Source: Eubacterium xylanophilum ATCC 35991
GTDB taxonomy: Bacteria; Bacillota; Clostridia; Lachnospirales; Lachnospiraceae
Reading direction: 5' to 3'
Assembly: GCF_000518685.1 (NCBI RefSeq)
Contig: NZ_JAEB01000011.1
Location: forward strand, 1 to 64,000
Length of the DNA: 64,000 nt
The position numbers were made by a program, and so were the translations under genes. This document shows positions 55,866 to 64,000 of this stretch, one piece after another (the stretch's first letter is position 1; the number at the start of each line of letters is the position of its first letter). The notes below the pieces were generated by a model. It had not been told where the DNA came from. It did no database searches and saw only the letters and a list, made by a program, of their open reading frames with translations.

Positions 55866-58106
55866 CTACTTGACAACTCCACCGAAGGCTTCATAAATCG
55901 AGAAGAATGAGCCCTTGGCTGCATATGTTTCATCAAATAATCCACTGTATGGTGTGTAGATGTCGTACTCGTAAGTATCGTCCTTGTAATTCAAGGTTGG
56001 ATCGTCGAAGAATGCCCAGAGTGACATGCTCGTAAATGCTCCGTCTGTTGTCTCATTAATGTCAGCGAGCATTGAGAACATGTTCTTGGCAAATTCTGCA
56101 TGATTCTCCTGGCATTCGTCTGTATTGGTGAAGTTTCTCATGGCCATCTCTGTGAGCTGCACCTTGACTCCCGCCTTTTGGAGGGCAACGATTGTGTCCT
56201 TCACTCCTGATATAAGATCCTTCTTAAGGCAATTTTTCTGGTTTCCATATCCTAGATAACCCTGCATTCCAACTGTGTCAACGAGTTTTCTCTCCTCGTT
56301 GAGATACTTGACAAGGTTGATTACACGGTTTCTCTTGTCATTGTAAGTCTGGAATACATTGTAATCATTGTATACAAGGTCAATTCCCTGGATATTGTTC
56401 TTATCGAGTGTATCCCTAGCTGCCTCAAAGGCAATCTTGATATATTCATAGCCGAGAACCTCGTAGAATGGGTTCGCTGTGCCATCTCTTGTTGTTCTAA
56501 TATAATAGTGCTCCTTGTCACCGCCCGATCCGTTCTGCTCGTCGGTCAAGCCCTCATTTACAACATCCCAGCAGTAGAGAACCCCTGGATACTTGGTCTG
56601 GAAGTGCATGATAACCTGCTCAATATATGACTGCAATCTCTTAGTCATAGTTTCCTTATCTACACGGTTAATAACTTTTCCATTCTCTACGATGTTGTCC
56701 TCATAGTCTTTGTTGAAGAACCACTGGAGCATGCTCTGATCCCATACAAGGGCGTGGCCACGAATCTGCAGACCATTTTCCTTGGCCCACTCGCAAATCT
56801 CATCTGCCTGCTGATACTTCATTCCCGTTGGCATGCCATCTGGTGACGCCTTACAAGCCTCCTGATCGAGGAGTGAATAAGCCTTAAACTCATTAGATGC
56901 CGTGATACTGTCGCAGTGCTTCTTGAGCAAGTTTTTGAATTGAGTATCATTTTTGATCTGATTGTAGGATACGCATGTTCCAAACTTGTAGCCCTTAGCC
57001 TCTGTGAGAGATGCAAGTGACTGATACTTGTCATCAATTATATCTGAGGAATCCTTCTGTCTTGTTGAGTAAATTCCCGCAGCATCGCTTGTACATCCAA
57101 CTGTGTTATATGAAAGGCTAACAGGATAAACGTTCTCATCATCTTCTTCATAGATGGCCTGCATATCATGAAGAATATACTTTTGCTTGTCTTTGTCAAC
57201 CTTCGCCGGGTCGGCATAGAAGGCAAAAGTGATTCGCTCATTGTCAATAGCCTCGAGAGCTGCACCACTGAGAGCTACATCCACACTCTGGCCTTTCGTT
57301 CCGTTCGTTGAAAATGTTCCGACGCGTGCTGCCTCGCCGAGTTTAGCTGCGTCACAAACTCTCTCTTTGGTGTCAGTCACCTTCTCGCCCCATGTGTTCA
57401 CATAGATTCCCATCTCAAAAGACTCCTCTGTGTCAATCTTGAAGCGAAGATTGGTAATAACTGATGCCTGTTTGTTCTTTTCTTTTGAATCAGCCATTAC
57501 ATAGTTTATATACAGATTATCTTTGCCGGTTTCTGACTTGCTTCCATCGTAAGTTGCAAAGTATCCCTTGTCATAATAATATGGATTCTTGGTTGGTTCC
57601 GGTGTTGGCTCTGGTGTTGCCGTCTCCACTGGAGCCTTTGTCTCGCTTGATGTTGCAGCTGTGCTTGACGCCTGAGTCTGTGCGGCCGGTGCTGCTGTAG
57701 GCGCTGCAGGCTGAACATTTTTCTTTGCCGATGCCGCCTTAACTGTCACTTTGCAGACAAGCTTCTTGGTAGACTTCTTGCCTTTCTTGTTTTTAAATGT
57801 AACTTTAGCTGTTACCTTGGCCTTTCCTGCCGCTTTACCGATTATCTTCGCAGCAGTTTTTCCTGATTTTTTAATAGATACAATAGACTTTTTATTAGCG
57901 GACCATTTTACCTTGGAAATAGCCTTGATTCCTGACACTTTTTTGACGGTCAATTTGAAGCTCTTGCCCTTGTTAATTGTCTTTTTGGTCGCGCTCAACT
58001 TTGGCTTTGCAGCCGCTTCTGCACTGGTATCTGTCATTACCACACCCAGGGATGACGCCGCCAGTGCAATTGCCAGTACACCTGACAAAAACTTAGTTTT
58101 CTTCAT
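55866..58106 (-). CDS. Secreted GH10 endo-beta-1,4-xylanase with Lys-rich Big2-like domain
   Basis: This 746-residue exported xylanase has a signal peptide (about 1-32), a very basic Big2-like domain (about 34-125), an Ala/Pro/Thr linker (about 130-175), a beta-sandwich of carbohydrate-binding type (about 178-330, family not recognised) and a GH10 barrel (about 365-746). Catalytic residues are the acid/base Glu518 ('CWDVVNEGL') and nucleophile Glu653 ('VQLTEMAMRN'). 'GHALVWDQS' is also typical. Of two adjacent ATGs, the one at 58106 has the better spacing (7 nt) to AGGAGGA. A promoter and two inverted repeats lie in the leader. It should degrade xylan outside the cell. Confidence 0.93.
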   Translation of the reverse strand: MKKTKFLSGVLAIALAASSLGVVMTDTSAEAAAKPKLSATKKTINKGKSFKLTVKKVSGIKAISKVKWSANKKSIVSIKKSGKTAAKIIGKAAGKAKVTAKVTFKNKKGKKSTKKLVCKVTVKAASAKKNVQPAAPTAAPAAQTQASSTAATSSETKAPVETATPEPTPEPTKNPYYYDKGYFATYDGSKSETGKDNLYINYVMADSKEKNKQASVITNLRFKIDTEESFEMGIYVNTWGEKVTDTKERVCDAAKLGEAARVGTFSTNGTKGQSVDVALSGAALEAIDNERITFAFYADPAKVDKDKQKYILHDMQAIYEEDDENVYPVSLSYNTVGCTSDAAGIYSTRQKDSSDIIDDKYQSLASLTEAKGYKFGTCVSYNQIKNDTQFKNLLKKHCDSITASNEFKAYSLLDQEACKASPDGMPTGMKYQQADEICEWAKENGLQIRGHALVWDQSMLQWFFNKDYEDNIVENGKVINRVDKETMTKRLQSYIEQVIMHFQTKYPGVLYCWDVVNEGLTDEQNGSGGDKEHYYIRTTRDGTANPFYEVLGYEYIKIAFEAARDTLDKNNIQGIDLVYNDYNVFQTYNDKRNRVINLVKYLNEERKLVDTVGMQGYLGYGNQKNCLKKDLISGVKDTIVALQKAGVKVQLTEMAMRNFTNTDECQENHAEFAKNMFSMLADINETTDGAFTSMSLWAFFDDPTLNYKDDTYEYDIYTPYSGLFDETYAAKGSFFSIYEAFGGVVK

Positions 58107-58141
58107 CATATAGTCCTCCTGCTAATTGAAGTTCATGCGCT

Positions 58142-58244
58142 ACTTGTTCACCCGCGCACAAGTTTTTATTTTATGTGGTTATTCGTACTTATAACCCACA
58201 ATACCTTCAATAAATATTTTATCACGAGGACTGATATTTTTCAA
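58142..58244 (-). promoter_or_regulatory. Promoter and leader inverted repeats of the GH10 gene
   Basis: On the minus strand TTGAAA (58239-58244), 17 nt, TAAAAT (58216-58221). Downstream in the leader lie the dyads TGTGGTTAT/ATAACCCACA (58174-58200, one bulge) and ACTTGT/ACAAGT (58142-58163). The first is placed like a repressor site. Confidence 0.55.
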
Positions 58245-58290
58245 TAACTCGAATTGACAAATCGGCTATATCTATTGACTTTACGTGCAT

Positions 58291-58842
58291 CTAAACAAGT
58301 CTTTTCAATTTGCAATTCTCTATGCCGCAGCTCCAGAAATCCTCGACGGGAATGTCCTTGACCTGACATATTATGCTACAATTGAGAGCGCCGTGAGCGA
58401 CTATCAGAACATTTTCATTCTTCGCAATTCGTGGCTCCACCTCTTCTCGCAAAAATTCTCCGGTTCTGGCAAATAGCTCATCTAAGCTCTCCCCACCCTC
58501 TACGGGTGTTTTATACTTTTCCGGACTTCTAAATAGGACATTTACCGGGCATTCCGGATCATCATATCCCCCATTTACTCCCTCGTAAATTCCAAATTTC
58601 ATCTCCAAAAGTCGCTTATCAAATACAATTGGGACGCCGGTTCCCTCCAGGAGAATCTCCGCCGTTTCCCTAGCTCTCACAAGTGGCGAGCAAAAGCAAA
58701 TATCAAACTTTACATCTTTATAGCGTTCCCTGGCCTCTCTCGCCATTTCCCGTCCCTTTTCGTTGAGTGCCACATCTGTCCTGCCCTGCAACTTTCTCTC
58801 CTTGTTCCAATCTGTCTCACCATGTCGCATGATATATAACAT
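58291..58842 (-). CDS. Histidine phosphatase superfamily protein
   Basis: This 183-residue protein belongs to the phosphoglycerate mutase-like histidine phosphatases. It has the phospho-His motif 'IMRHGETDWN' at the N-terminus, 'SPLVRARETAEI' with the conserved Arg, and the second His in 'VLIVAHGALN'. It is most like small-molecule phosphatases (GpmB/CobC type) rather than glycolytic mutase. An AAGGAG site precedes the ATG. It starts 30 nt after the gene encoding the small Cys/acidic protein and is probably third in the operon headed by the AlbA_2 gene. Confidence 0.92.
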   Translation of the reverse strand: MLYIMRHGETDWNKERKLQGRTDVALNEKGREMAREARERYKDVKFDICFCSPLVRARETAEILLEGTGVPIVFDKRLLEMKFGIYEGVNGGYDDPECPVNVLFRSPEKYKTPVEGGESLDELFARTGEFLREEVEPRIAKNENVLIVAHGALNCSIICQVKDIPVEDFWSCGIENCKLKRLV

Positions 58843-58872
58843 CGTTCGTTTTCTCCTTAATTCAACATTTGT

Positions 58873-59373
58873 TTAATAGTCTTCCCAGTAATCATAGGCG
58901 TCATCCCAATCCTCAAAATCGCTTCCCCATGCATCATCAGCATAGTCTTCCGGATTGTCATAATCCGCCGGATCACTGTCCAAATCATTATATACTTTCT
59001 TGCCTGACTTGTTCTTTTTCCCGGACTTACCCGAGCCACTATACTTATCCGATCTGCCGTGTCTATATGGCTTGGCATATCTGTCTGCATTGCCATTGGC
59101 AGCACCTGCCTTCGGCCTATCCGTTGGCTTGGGCGATTCCTTGCCACTTGGCGTCGGAGTCGGGTCCTCAAACATAGGTGGCAACTTACTCGGATCTTCC
59201 TCAAATTCTAGATCATAATACCCCTGATGTTCCGGGCAATAAATCGTAAATGGCACGCGAAATCTGTCACATCCATCTACAGCACACCTCTTAAGTACGC
59301 ATTCCTGCACATAAGAAACAGCAATCCATATAAGCGAAATTGCAATTGCTGCTATGATAATTATTCTTTTCAT
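58873..59373 (-). CDS. Membrane-anchored protein with Cys/His cluster and acidic tail
   Basis: This 166-residue protein has one N-terminal hydrophobic segment (about 3-22). A compact 'CAVDGCDRF' and 'YCPEHQGYYD' cluster (about 30-57) could bind a metal. A Pro/Lys/Gly-rich middle follows, and the last ~45 residues are strongly acidic and aromatic ('DFEDWDDAYDYWEDY'). I do not recognise the family. The charge layout, basic middle and acidic tail, is unusual. AGGAG precedes the ATG. It lies 15 nt downstream of the AlbA_2 gene. Confidence 0.7.
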   Translation of the reverse strand: MKRIIIIAAIAISLIWIAVSYVQECVLKRCAVDGCDRFRVPFTIYCPEHQGYYDLEFEEDPSKLPPMFEDPTPTPSGKESPKPTDRPKAGAANGNADRYAKPYRHGRSDKYSGSGKSGKKNKSGKKVYNDLDSDPADYDNPEDYADDAWGSDFEDWDDAYDYWEDY

Positions 59374-59388
59374 TTTTTCTCCTATAGC

Positions 59389-60837
59389 TTATGCATAGAA
59401 ATCTCGTGCCACATATCTCTGATTTTTACTTTTAGGTTTTTCAGGAATAGTCTCCATAAGTTTCCCTTGATTAATCAGAGGCTGCACTATAGTTGACATT
59501 GTAGTATATCTTGACCTTTGACAGAATGCAGCAAGTTCGTCTCTACTTCTAGGCACAGAACAAAATCGCATAACTGCACTGAGAATATCACTCTTATCTA
59601 CATCATTTCCAAGGTTTTCATTTCCGTTCCAAAAAATAACCCGAAATTCCCCTCGACCTTCCTTGAACTGCGGAGACGGAAGATTTGCTCTTTCCATTTC
59701 TCGGCGCATAGTCGGTATTCCCGAATATCTATTTTCTGTTACATCAATCAGCTCTAAAAGATTAATCAGTGTCGTATTTCTTGTTTCTGGTCTCCCCTCT
59801 CCAAGCAAATTTACCGATCCGCCACCATATAAACCACCTTTGCTTACAATTTCCATACGATTTCTATACATTTCAATTGTTATAGGCGAGCTTTCCGTAA
59901 GCAAGCTGTAGTCTCTATGTATCAGAGCATTTAATATAGCTTCTCTTACAGCAATTATCGGATATTCGTCTTTATCTCTTCGCTTGCCGTTATTATCTAT
60001 TATAGTCTTGGTTCTCATATTTTTCTTAACAAAACTCGTTGCCTCGTCAAGCATATCAGATATCGTTCCCGTTATTCGCAAATTGTCGATAAATCTAGCC
60101 CCATCCTCATCAGTTTCTCCCATCTTAGTCCCTGGTAAAGAAACTGCTATTATACTCAATTGCGGGAACCACGCTTGAGGATATACAGCAAACGTAAGCA
60201 CACTAGCCAAAGTAGGCACCTTATTTACAGTCATTCCAAGCAGTTCCATAATCTGTTCATCAGGCAAACTTTTTAATCTCACACGATTTCGCTTTGCAGC
60301 ATCAAGACACTGCTTTATCCTGTTTTGGTCAAGCATATCCATCCCACACTCTGGAACTACTCGCAAATCTTCCCTTGTCCTTCTTCGAAAAGCTTCATAA
60401 CTATAAATCTCATATTCACTCATCGGCTCGTCCGCGTCACCAACACGCACATAAGACCCCTTCAATCTTCCAACTCCCTTATAAAAAACAGGTCTCAACC
60501 AATATTCTACTGAAGGTATCTCTGCTGCAAGCACTATCTTACCATCTACTTCGGCACTGGTAAAAATAGCGCGAACACTCGGTTCCATCTGTTCGCATGC
60601 TTCCATTGCCTTTTTTTGAGCATTTTCAACATCATAAACTCCCGTAACTTCATAGCCATCCCGCTCAGAAATGCCAAAAATAATAACGCCCCCATCATCC
60701 TGATTAGAAAAAGAAGACAGCGTATCATAGATTCTCTTTGGAAAATCAACACTCGCTGCCTTAAGCTCAGTATTCTGAAATTCTGACTGTCGCCTTTGCA
60801 CTTTTCTAATAAGATCAACAAGTTCTTCTTCTCTCAT
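59389..60837 (-). CDS. AlbA_2 (Schlafen-like) domain protein with HATPase and winged-helix parts
   Basis: This 482-residue protein has an N-terminal AlbA_2 domain (about 10-130; 'ESEFQNTELKAA'-like start, 'SSFSNQDDGGVIIFGI'). A GHKL-type ATPase-like domain follows ('AVREAILNALIHRDYS', 'GGLYGGGSVN', about 290-400), then a C-terminal winged helix (about 415-482, 'RSRDELAAFCQRSRYTTM'). Proteins of this build are annotated as putative transcriptional regulators, and some related AlbA_2 proteins take part in phage defence. GGAGG lies 7 nt before the ATG. The 140 bp upstream carry five copies of TGCCAA/TTGGCA, suggesting autoregulation. Two genes follow in the same direction. Confidence 0.85.
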   Translation of the reverse strand: MREEELVDLIRKVQRRQSEFQNTELKAASVDFPKRIYDTLSSFSNQDDGGVIIFGISERDGYEVTGVYDVENAQKKAMEACEQMEPSVRAIFTSAEVDGKIVLAAEIPSVEYWLRPVFYKGVGRLKGSYVRVGDADEPMSEYEIYSYEAFRRRTREDLRVVPECGMDMLDQNRIKQCLDAAKRNRVRLKSLPDEQIMELLGMTVNKVPTLASVLTFAVYPQAWFPQLSIIAVSLPGTKMGETDEDGARFIDNLRITGTISDMLDEATSFVKKNMRTKTIIDNNGKRRDKDEYPIIAVREAILNALIHRDYSLLTESSPITIEMYRNRMEIVSKGGLYGGGSVNLLGEGRPETRNTTLINLLELIDVTENRYSGIPTMRREMERANLPSPQFKEGRGEFRVIFWNGNENLGNDVDKSDILSAVMRFCSVPRSRDELAAFCQRSRYTTMSTIVQPLINQGKLMETIPEKPKSKNQRYVARDFYA

Positions 60838-60857
60838 TTGACAACCTCCACCTTAAA

Positions 60858-60981
60858 TTTGCCAATATTTTAGCATAAAATAGTTTTTCTGTCAAGTTGA
60901 TGCGATTTTCTGCCAAGGAAAATCGGATTTTGCCAAGACAAAATGCAAATTTGGCAAGTTTATGAAAAACTTGCCAAATTT
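60858..60981. promoter_or_regulatory. TTGCCAA repeat cluster and 15-bp inverted repeat
   Basis: TTTGCCAA at 60858-60865, TGCCAA at 60911-60916 and 60931-60936, TTGGCAA at 60951-60957 and TTGCCAA at 60971-60977. The last two lie in perfect 15-bp arms (60947-60961 and 60967-60981) with a 5-nt loop. The arms may end transcription of the HAD gene, and the array may be an operator for the AlbA_2 gene. Confidence 0.6.
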
Positions 60982-61003
60982 ACGCTTAAACAAATTAAAT
61001 ATT

Positions 61004-61408
61004 TTATAGTTCACATTTCATATGCGGTAATTTTAGACTATCTCTGTCTATATTAATCGAGATCGCCATATCGATTCCAGACGGTTTTCTATCATTTACC
61101 ACAATCCTTTCACCCATTGGCACATTAAATATTATATTGTTATAACGAATATTGTTATCCTCAAGAAACTTGATTGTAGTTTCTCTATATTCATTGGTTC
61201 TCGATGTCATGATCAATATATAATCCTCTTCTGAAATAGCATCAATAGCTTCCCTGGCACCCTCAAGAATCGTATCCTTTCCATCAATTTTGTATCCATT
61301 GTGTTTGAGCAATGTACCATCCAAGTCAAAAATCCATGTTTTGGGAAGAGTCGATAGAACCAATAAACTCTCACTGGAACCGCTCTGTATCACTTTATCA
61401 TTTCCCAT
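61004..61408 (-). CDS. HAD-like phosphatase
   Basis: This 134-residue protein is a small HAD-superfamily hydrolase. Motif I is 'WIFDLDGTLL' (Asp28, Asp30), motif II is the Thr/Ser in 'LIMTSR', and motif IV is 'VVNDRKPSG'. It lacks a large cap, like phosphatases associated with capsule and LPS sugar biosynthesis. It overlaps the preceding glycosyltransferase-like gene by 19 nt, so a role in the same glycan pathway is likely. The sugar phosphate substrate is unknown. Confidence 0.85.
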   Translation of the reverse strand: MGNDKVIQSGSSESLLVLSTLPKTWIFDLDGTLLKHNGYKIDGKDTILEGAREAIDAISEEDYILIMTSRTNEYRETTIKFLEDNNIRYNNIIFNVPMGERIVVNDRKPSGIDMAISINIDRDSLKLPHMKCEL

Positions 61409-62619
61409 TCCACATCATCCTTTACTTCTATATTTTCAAATTCATCAAGCCAATATATGTCGATTGCCTTCCACTTTGTATCACAGTAATTGTAATCAGG
61501 ATACAATGCAATCTTCCTACAATTTGCGGTTCGTAAGACATCACAAAGGCCGCTTCTGATTCCGATAAATGTTCCGGCGCGTTCGACTATTGACTTCATC
61601 TCATCAAGTTGCGCAACAAGGGCTTCGGTTCCACGCAATGGCTCCTCACCGGGCGCAGTATTGGTAAATACTTGAAAACCTCTTTTCTTATATATCCTAA
61701 CTATTCTAGTCCAGATTTCATCTTTTATTGGAATTACTGATTTAGCGTATGGAGCTATTATCACAGCTCGTCCCACCTGAATCTCATTCAAATTCTTCCA
61801 CGTTCTCCAATTCGTCGGTTCAACTGGTTTGGTGTCTTTTGGAAGTCCAAAAACACCGCAACAATAGATTTGCTCAAGGGAAATCTTCTTTATGTACAAT
61901 GCTCTATGAAGATTAATGACATATGGACGATCGTGGTGGGCAATGAATGTGTCTTTATCCTTAGTATATATAGCTGCCTGAACTGCATCATCGAGTTTAT
62001 CCTGGCTCATCACTTCATATCGGTTTCCAAACAATTCTACAATTTTAGCACATCCTTCGCTCGGAACTACAATTATGCAATTATCTTTTTCAGTTTTCTT
62101 CTGAAATGAAGGTAAATAAGAATTACATAAATAAATATCACCAAGAGCATCAAACGGACAAAATACAAAAAACGAGCCTAGATACTTATCTTTCAACATT
62201 CTCAAAGTTTCTTTTCCATCTTCAATTTGTTTTTTCATCCTTTCGATTACCTTCTCATCTAGTGAGTACTCAGAAAACTTGTTATAATTCAATAGTTTAA
62301 TTATATCTCCATTGAAACCAAGATCTCTCAATTGCTTTTTCATTGCTTCATAGAATCTCGATACTACTAAAACAACAACTCCTCTATCTTTTTTCAAAAC
62401 CACTTCAGGCTTTATCACCTTAACGCCGTTATACATAATACCAGCTTTTTGGGAATTATTATCAAGTATACCGTGCGGTTTTATCCCATTTTCGTACAGC
62501 AAATCTATCAAACTCAGGGATGCTTCGCAATGTCCAAAAACATATACTTCTTTGCCTGAAATACTTGAAATGTTCTTTATGAAATTTTCCCTCATGAGCT
62601 CGCTTTGCTGCTTATTCAT
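61390..62619 (-). CDS. Glycosyltransferase-like protein with N-terminal Rossmann domain
   Basis: This 409-residue protein has an N-terminal Rossmann-like domain (about 20-105; 'KEVYVFGHCEASLSLIDLL', 'PHGILDNNSQKAG') of the kind found in nucleotide-sugar modifying and PglD-like proteins. A C-terminal part (about 145-400) has the layout of a GT-B/GT9-like transferase ('FCPFDALGDIYLC', 'AVIIAPYAKSV', 'AGTFIGIRSGLCDVLRTA'). The last motif recalls the heptosyltransferase 'G..SGP.H.A' region. It probably takes part in surface polysaccharide synthesis. AGAGGT precedes the ATG. Neighbours are a HAD phosphatase and a polysaccharide pyruvyl transferase. Family assignment is moderate. Confidence 0.7.
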   Translation of the reverse strand: MNKQQSELMRENFIKNISSISGKEVYVFGHCEASLSLIDLLYENGIKPHGILDNNSQKAGIMYNGVKVIKPEVVLKKDRGVVVLVVSRFYEAMKKQLRDLGFNGDIIKLLNYNKFSEYSLDEKVIERMKKQIEDGKETLRMLKDKYLGSFFVFCPFDALGDIYLCNSYLPSFQKKTEKDNCIIVVPSEGCAKIVELFGNRYEVMSQDKLDDAVQAAIYTKDKDTFIAHHDRPYVINLHRALYIKKISLEQIYCCGVFGLPKDTKPVEPTNWRTWKNLNEIQVGRAVIIAPYAKSVIPIKDEIWTRIVRIYKKRGFQVFTNTAPGEEPLRGTEALVAQLDEMKSIVERAGTFIGIRSGLCDVLRTANCRKIALYPDYNYCDTKWKAIDIYWLDEFENIEVKDDVEWEMIK

Positions 62620-62768
62620 CTGCTACCTCTCTTTTATTACTATAAAATCCATCGAATCCACTCTTAAAGCTAATAGGTAGTGCTTTCTTTAACACATCTA
62701 CAGACCCTCAATTAGTTTTGACACCACCTTGATTATATAACTAATATGTTGTTATGTAAAGCATAGTT

Positions 62769-64000
62769 TTATACTTTTAACGCCTTGATTATTTCATTTC
62801 TTAGCCAACTTTTGGAGCTTTCCACCAGTTTTTTTATTATCTTATCTACTCTTTTATAGTCTATAGGTTTCTCTATATTATTTTTGATATCATCAAAACT
62901 TTCGACGACTCTGTCAGAAAGGTCAAGTTCCTTCAAAAGGCCAAGTATTCGGGTTTGTGCCCATTCTTTGCTGCCAATATAAACACTGAACTGCTTATGA
63001 TATCTAATACATAAACACATGCCATGAAAAGAATCCGTAACAATGTATTCTGAATTTATAAAATGGCTAAACCACTCTTCTAACTTTACGTCAGGCAAAA
63101 CATTTTTCCAATCAGAATATTCATTATGTCTTCCATATCTTGTAACAATCTTGTTCGGAAGTGATGTGTAGTTTGTCAGCTCCTCCAAGATTAATCTAAC
63201 TTCTGGATTCATATTGTCCAATATGTAAGCATAATTATATTTTGACGCCGGCTTCTCCTTAGTTATAATTCTATCAAACGCATCTTGAGGCGCTAAAAAC
63301 ACTGGGTCAACCACCAATTTAACATCATCAATATTCATTATGTCTGTTGCTATTCTATGACCACTTTTCTCTCTTACTCCAAGTGCTTGGAATGTCGACA
63401 ACGCCGCTCTCTGTCTGTGTGTCTCGCACTTCCAATCATCAAGATTTTCAATTCCCCATGCAATAGAATATCCGATTTTGGGTTTGTCTTTATCCACCCA
63501 TTCAAGCAATGTTAAATGATTGGTCTTGTCTATTATTTGAGGGTGAAAATATATCCCGCTTCCAACAACGAAACAATCGACCTGATCGTTCAACCTTTGT
63601 AATTCACAATCATTGTGAGTTGTAGGATTTAAGGAATATAAAGGATATGGACATTTATTAAACAAGAGAGGTTTTCTGCGCGTCCACCATTGCGATTCCG
63701 TGCTCCAGTTTACCATCAATACATCATATCCCCAAGATTTCAGCAAGGCATAAAGTGCATAATATGTTATTTCATCTCCGTAATTACTCCAATGATATCC
63801 GCCTACTATAGCAACATCATAGTGGTTTGCAATCACTTTATTTACAATTTCTTTAAAGCTCTTATTCCCCACTTTATATAAATCTCTAAAATATTCCCTA
63901 TCTCCGTCTGAAACTGGAAACATCCTAGTTGAATTCATGCCTATTGCATATCCCTCTGCAGATTTAATTTCCAATTCATTTGAATTTTCTTCAATCAGAG
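62769..64000 (-). CDS. Polysaccharide pyruvyl transferase family protein (5' end outside the window)
   Basis: The protein adds pyruvate ketals to surface polysaccharides or relates to enzymes that do. It carries the N-terminal fold motif 'VAIVGGYHWSNYGDEITYY' and the C-terminal 'YIVTDSFHGMCLCIRYH' of this family (CsaB-like). The reading frame is still open at base 64000 and the TTG at 63974 has no good site, so the true start and perhaps another domain lie beyond the window. The visible part is about 410 residues. About 50 residues before the first family motif belong to no domain I recognise. Confidence 0.88.
   Translation of the reverse strand, partial: LIEENSNELEIKSAEGYAIGMNSTRMFPVSDGDREYFRDLYKVGNKSFKEIVNKVIANHYDVAIVGGYHWSNYGDEITYYALYALLKSWGYDVLMVNWSTESQWWTRRKPLLFNKCPYPLYSLNPTTHNDCELQRLNDQVDCFVVGSGIYFHPQIIDKTNHLTLLEWVDKDKPKIGYSIAWGIENLDDWKCETHRQRAALSTFQALGVREKSGHRIATDIMNIDDVKLVVDPVFLAPQDAFDRIITKEKPASKYNYAYILDNMNPEVRLILEELTNYTSLPNKIVTRYGRHNEYSDWKNVLPDVKLEEWFSHFINSEYIVTDSFHGMCLCIRYHKQFSVYIGSKEWAQTRILGLLKELDLSDRVVESFDDIKNNIEKPIDYKRVDKIIKKLVESSKSWLRNEIIKALKV

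Noticed and set aside
1-64000. tRNA, rRNA, prophage or insertion sequence
   Set aside because: No cloverleaf-like intergenic sequence, transposase, integrase or phage structural gene was found on reading both strands.

Overview
The window looks like a chromosomal segment of an anaerobic, AT-rich Firmicute, most likely a Lachnospiraceae member close to Butyrivibrio, Coprococcus or Roseburia. The reasons are FabK as the only enoyl-ACP reductase, a GH3 beta-glucosidase with inverted domain order, a GH10 xylanase and a serpin carrying Lys-rich Ig-like modules, BspA-type leucine-rich repeats, clostridial ChW repeats, DUF3793 beside a flavodoxin, a T-box before thrS, and Gram-positive promoters and ribosome binding sites. 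No phage, IS, tRNA, rRNA or true CRISPR array was seen. This placement is inference from gene content.

Layout. 1-2.3 kb: a Na+/solute symporter flanked by palindromic repeats and followed by a gene-free stretch with four 37-bp hairpins in tandem. 2.3-7.9 kb (minus): an operon for a secreted papain-like protease, a secreted serpin and a lipoprotein. 8.0-14.1 kb (minus): a fatty-acid synthesis operon fabK-fabD-fabG-fabF-fabZ followed by a DUF2520 oxidoreductase-like gene and a methyltransferase. 14.2-20.3 kb (minus): rsmA, tatD, metG, metE. 20.4-24.0 kb: a LysR regulator and a GT2/TagF-type polymerase; then a TetR regulator and a GH3 beta-glucosidase up to 27.8 kb. 28.1-35.9 kb: one 2614-residue secreted protein with five near-identical modules in Pro/Thr/Ala linkers. 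36.0-41.3 kb (minus): cysD-cysN-cysC plus an arylsulfotransferase-family gene, a compact sulfate-activation and sulfo-transfer cluster. 41.5-45.5 kb (plus): membrane proteins and T-box-controlled thrS. 45.6-51.4 kb (minus): subtilase, flavodoxin, DUF3793, a DUF6273-like secreted protein, YccF and an iron-type alcohol dehydrogenase. 51.6-54.8 kb (plus): a two-component system and a secreted Lys-rich protein. 55-60.8 kb (minus): a FliD-like small protein, GH10 xylanase, a histidine phosphatase, a small Cys/acidic protein and an AlbA_2 ATPase-like regulator. 61-64 kb (minus): cell-surface glycan genes (HAD phosphatase, a glycosyltransferase-like protein, polysaccharide pyruvyl transferase cut by the window end).

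Themes. Much of the window serves the cell envelope and its surroundings: polymer degradation (GH3, GH10), secreted proteolysis with an inhibitor, very basic wall-associated modules, teichoic acid-like polymer synthesis and glycan pyruvylation. The most unusual clusters are (a) PAPS-forming genes directly coupled to an ASST-like sulfotransferase that keeps its four active-site residues but has no export signal, (b) the protease-serpin-lipoprotein operon, and (c) several families of intergenic palindromes, including the 37-bp hairpin array and an over-represented GCGGAAYATTT motif.
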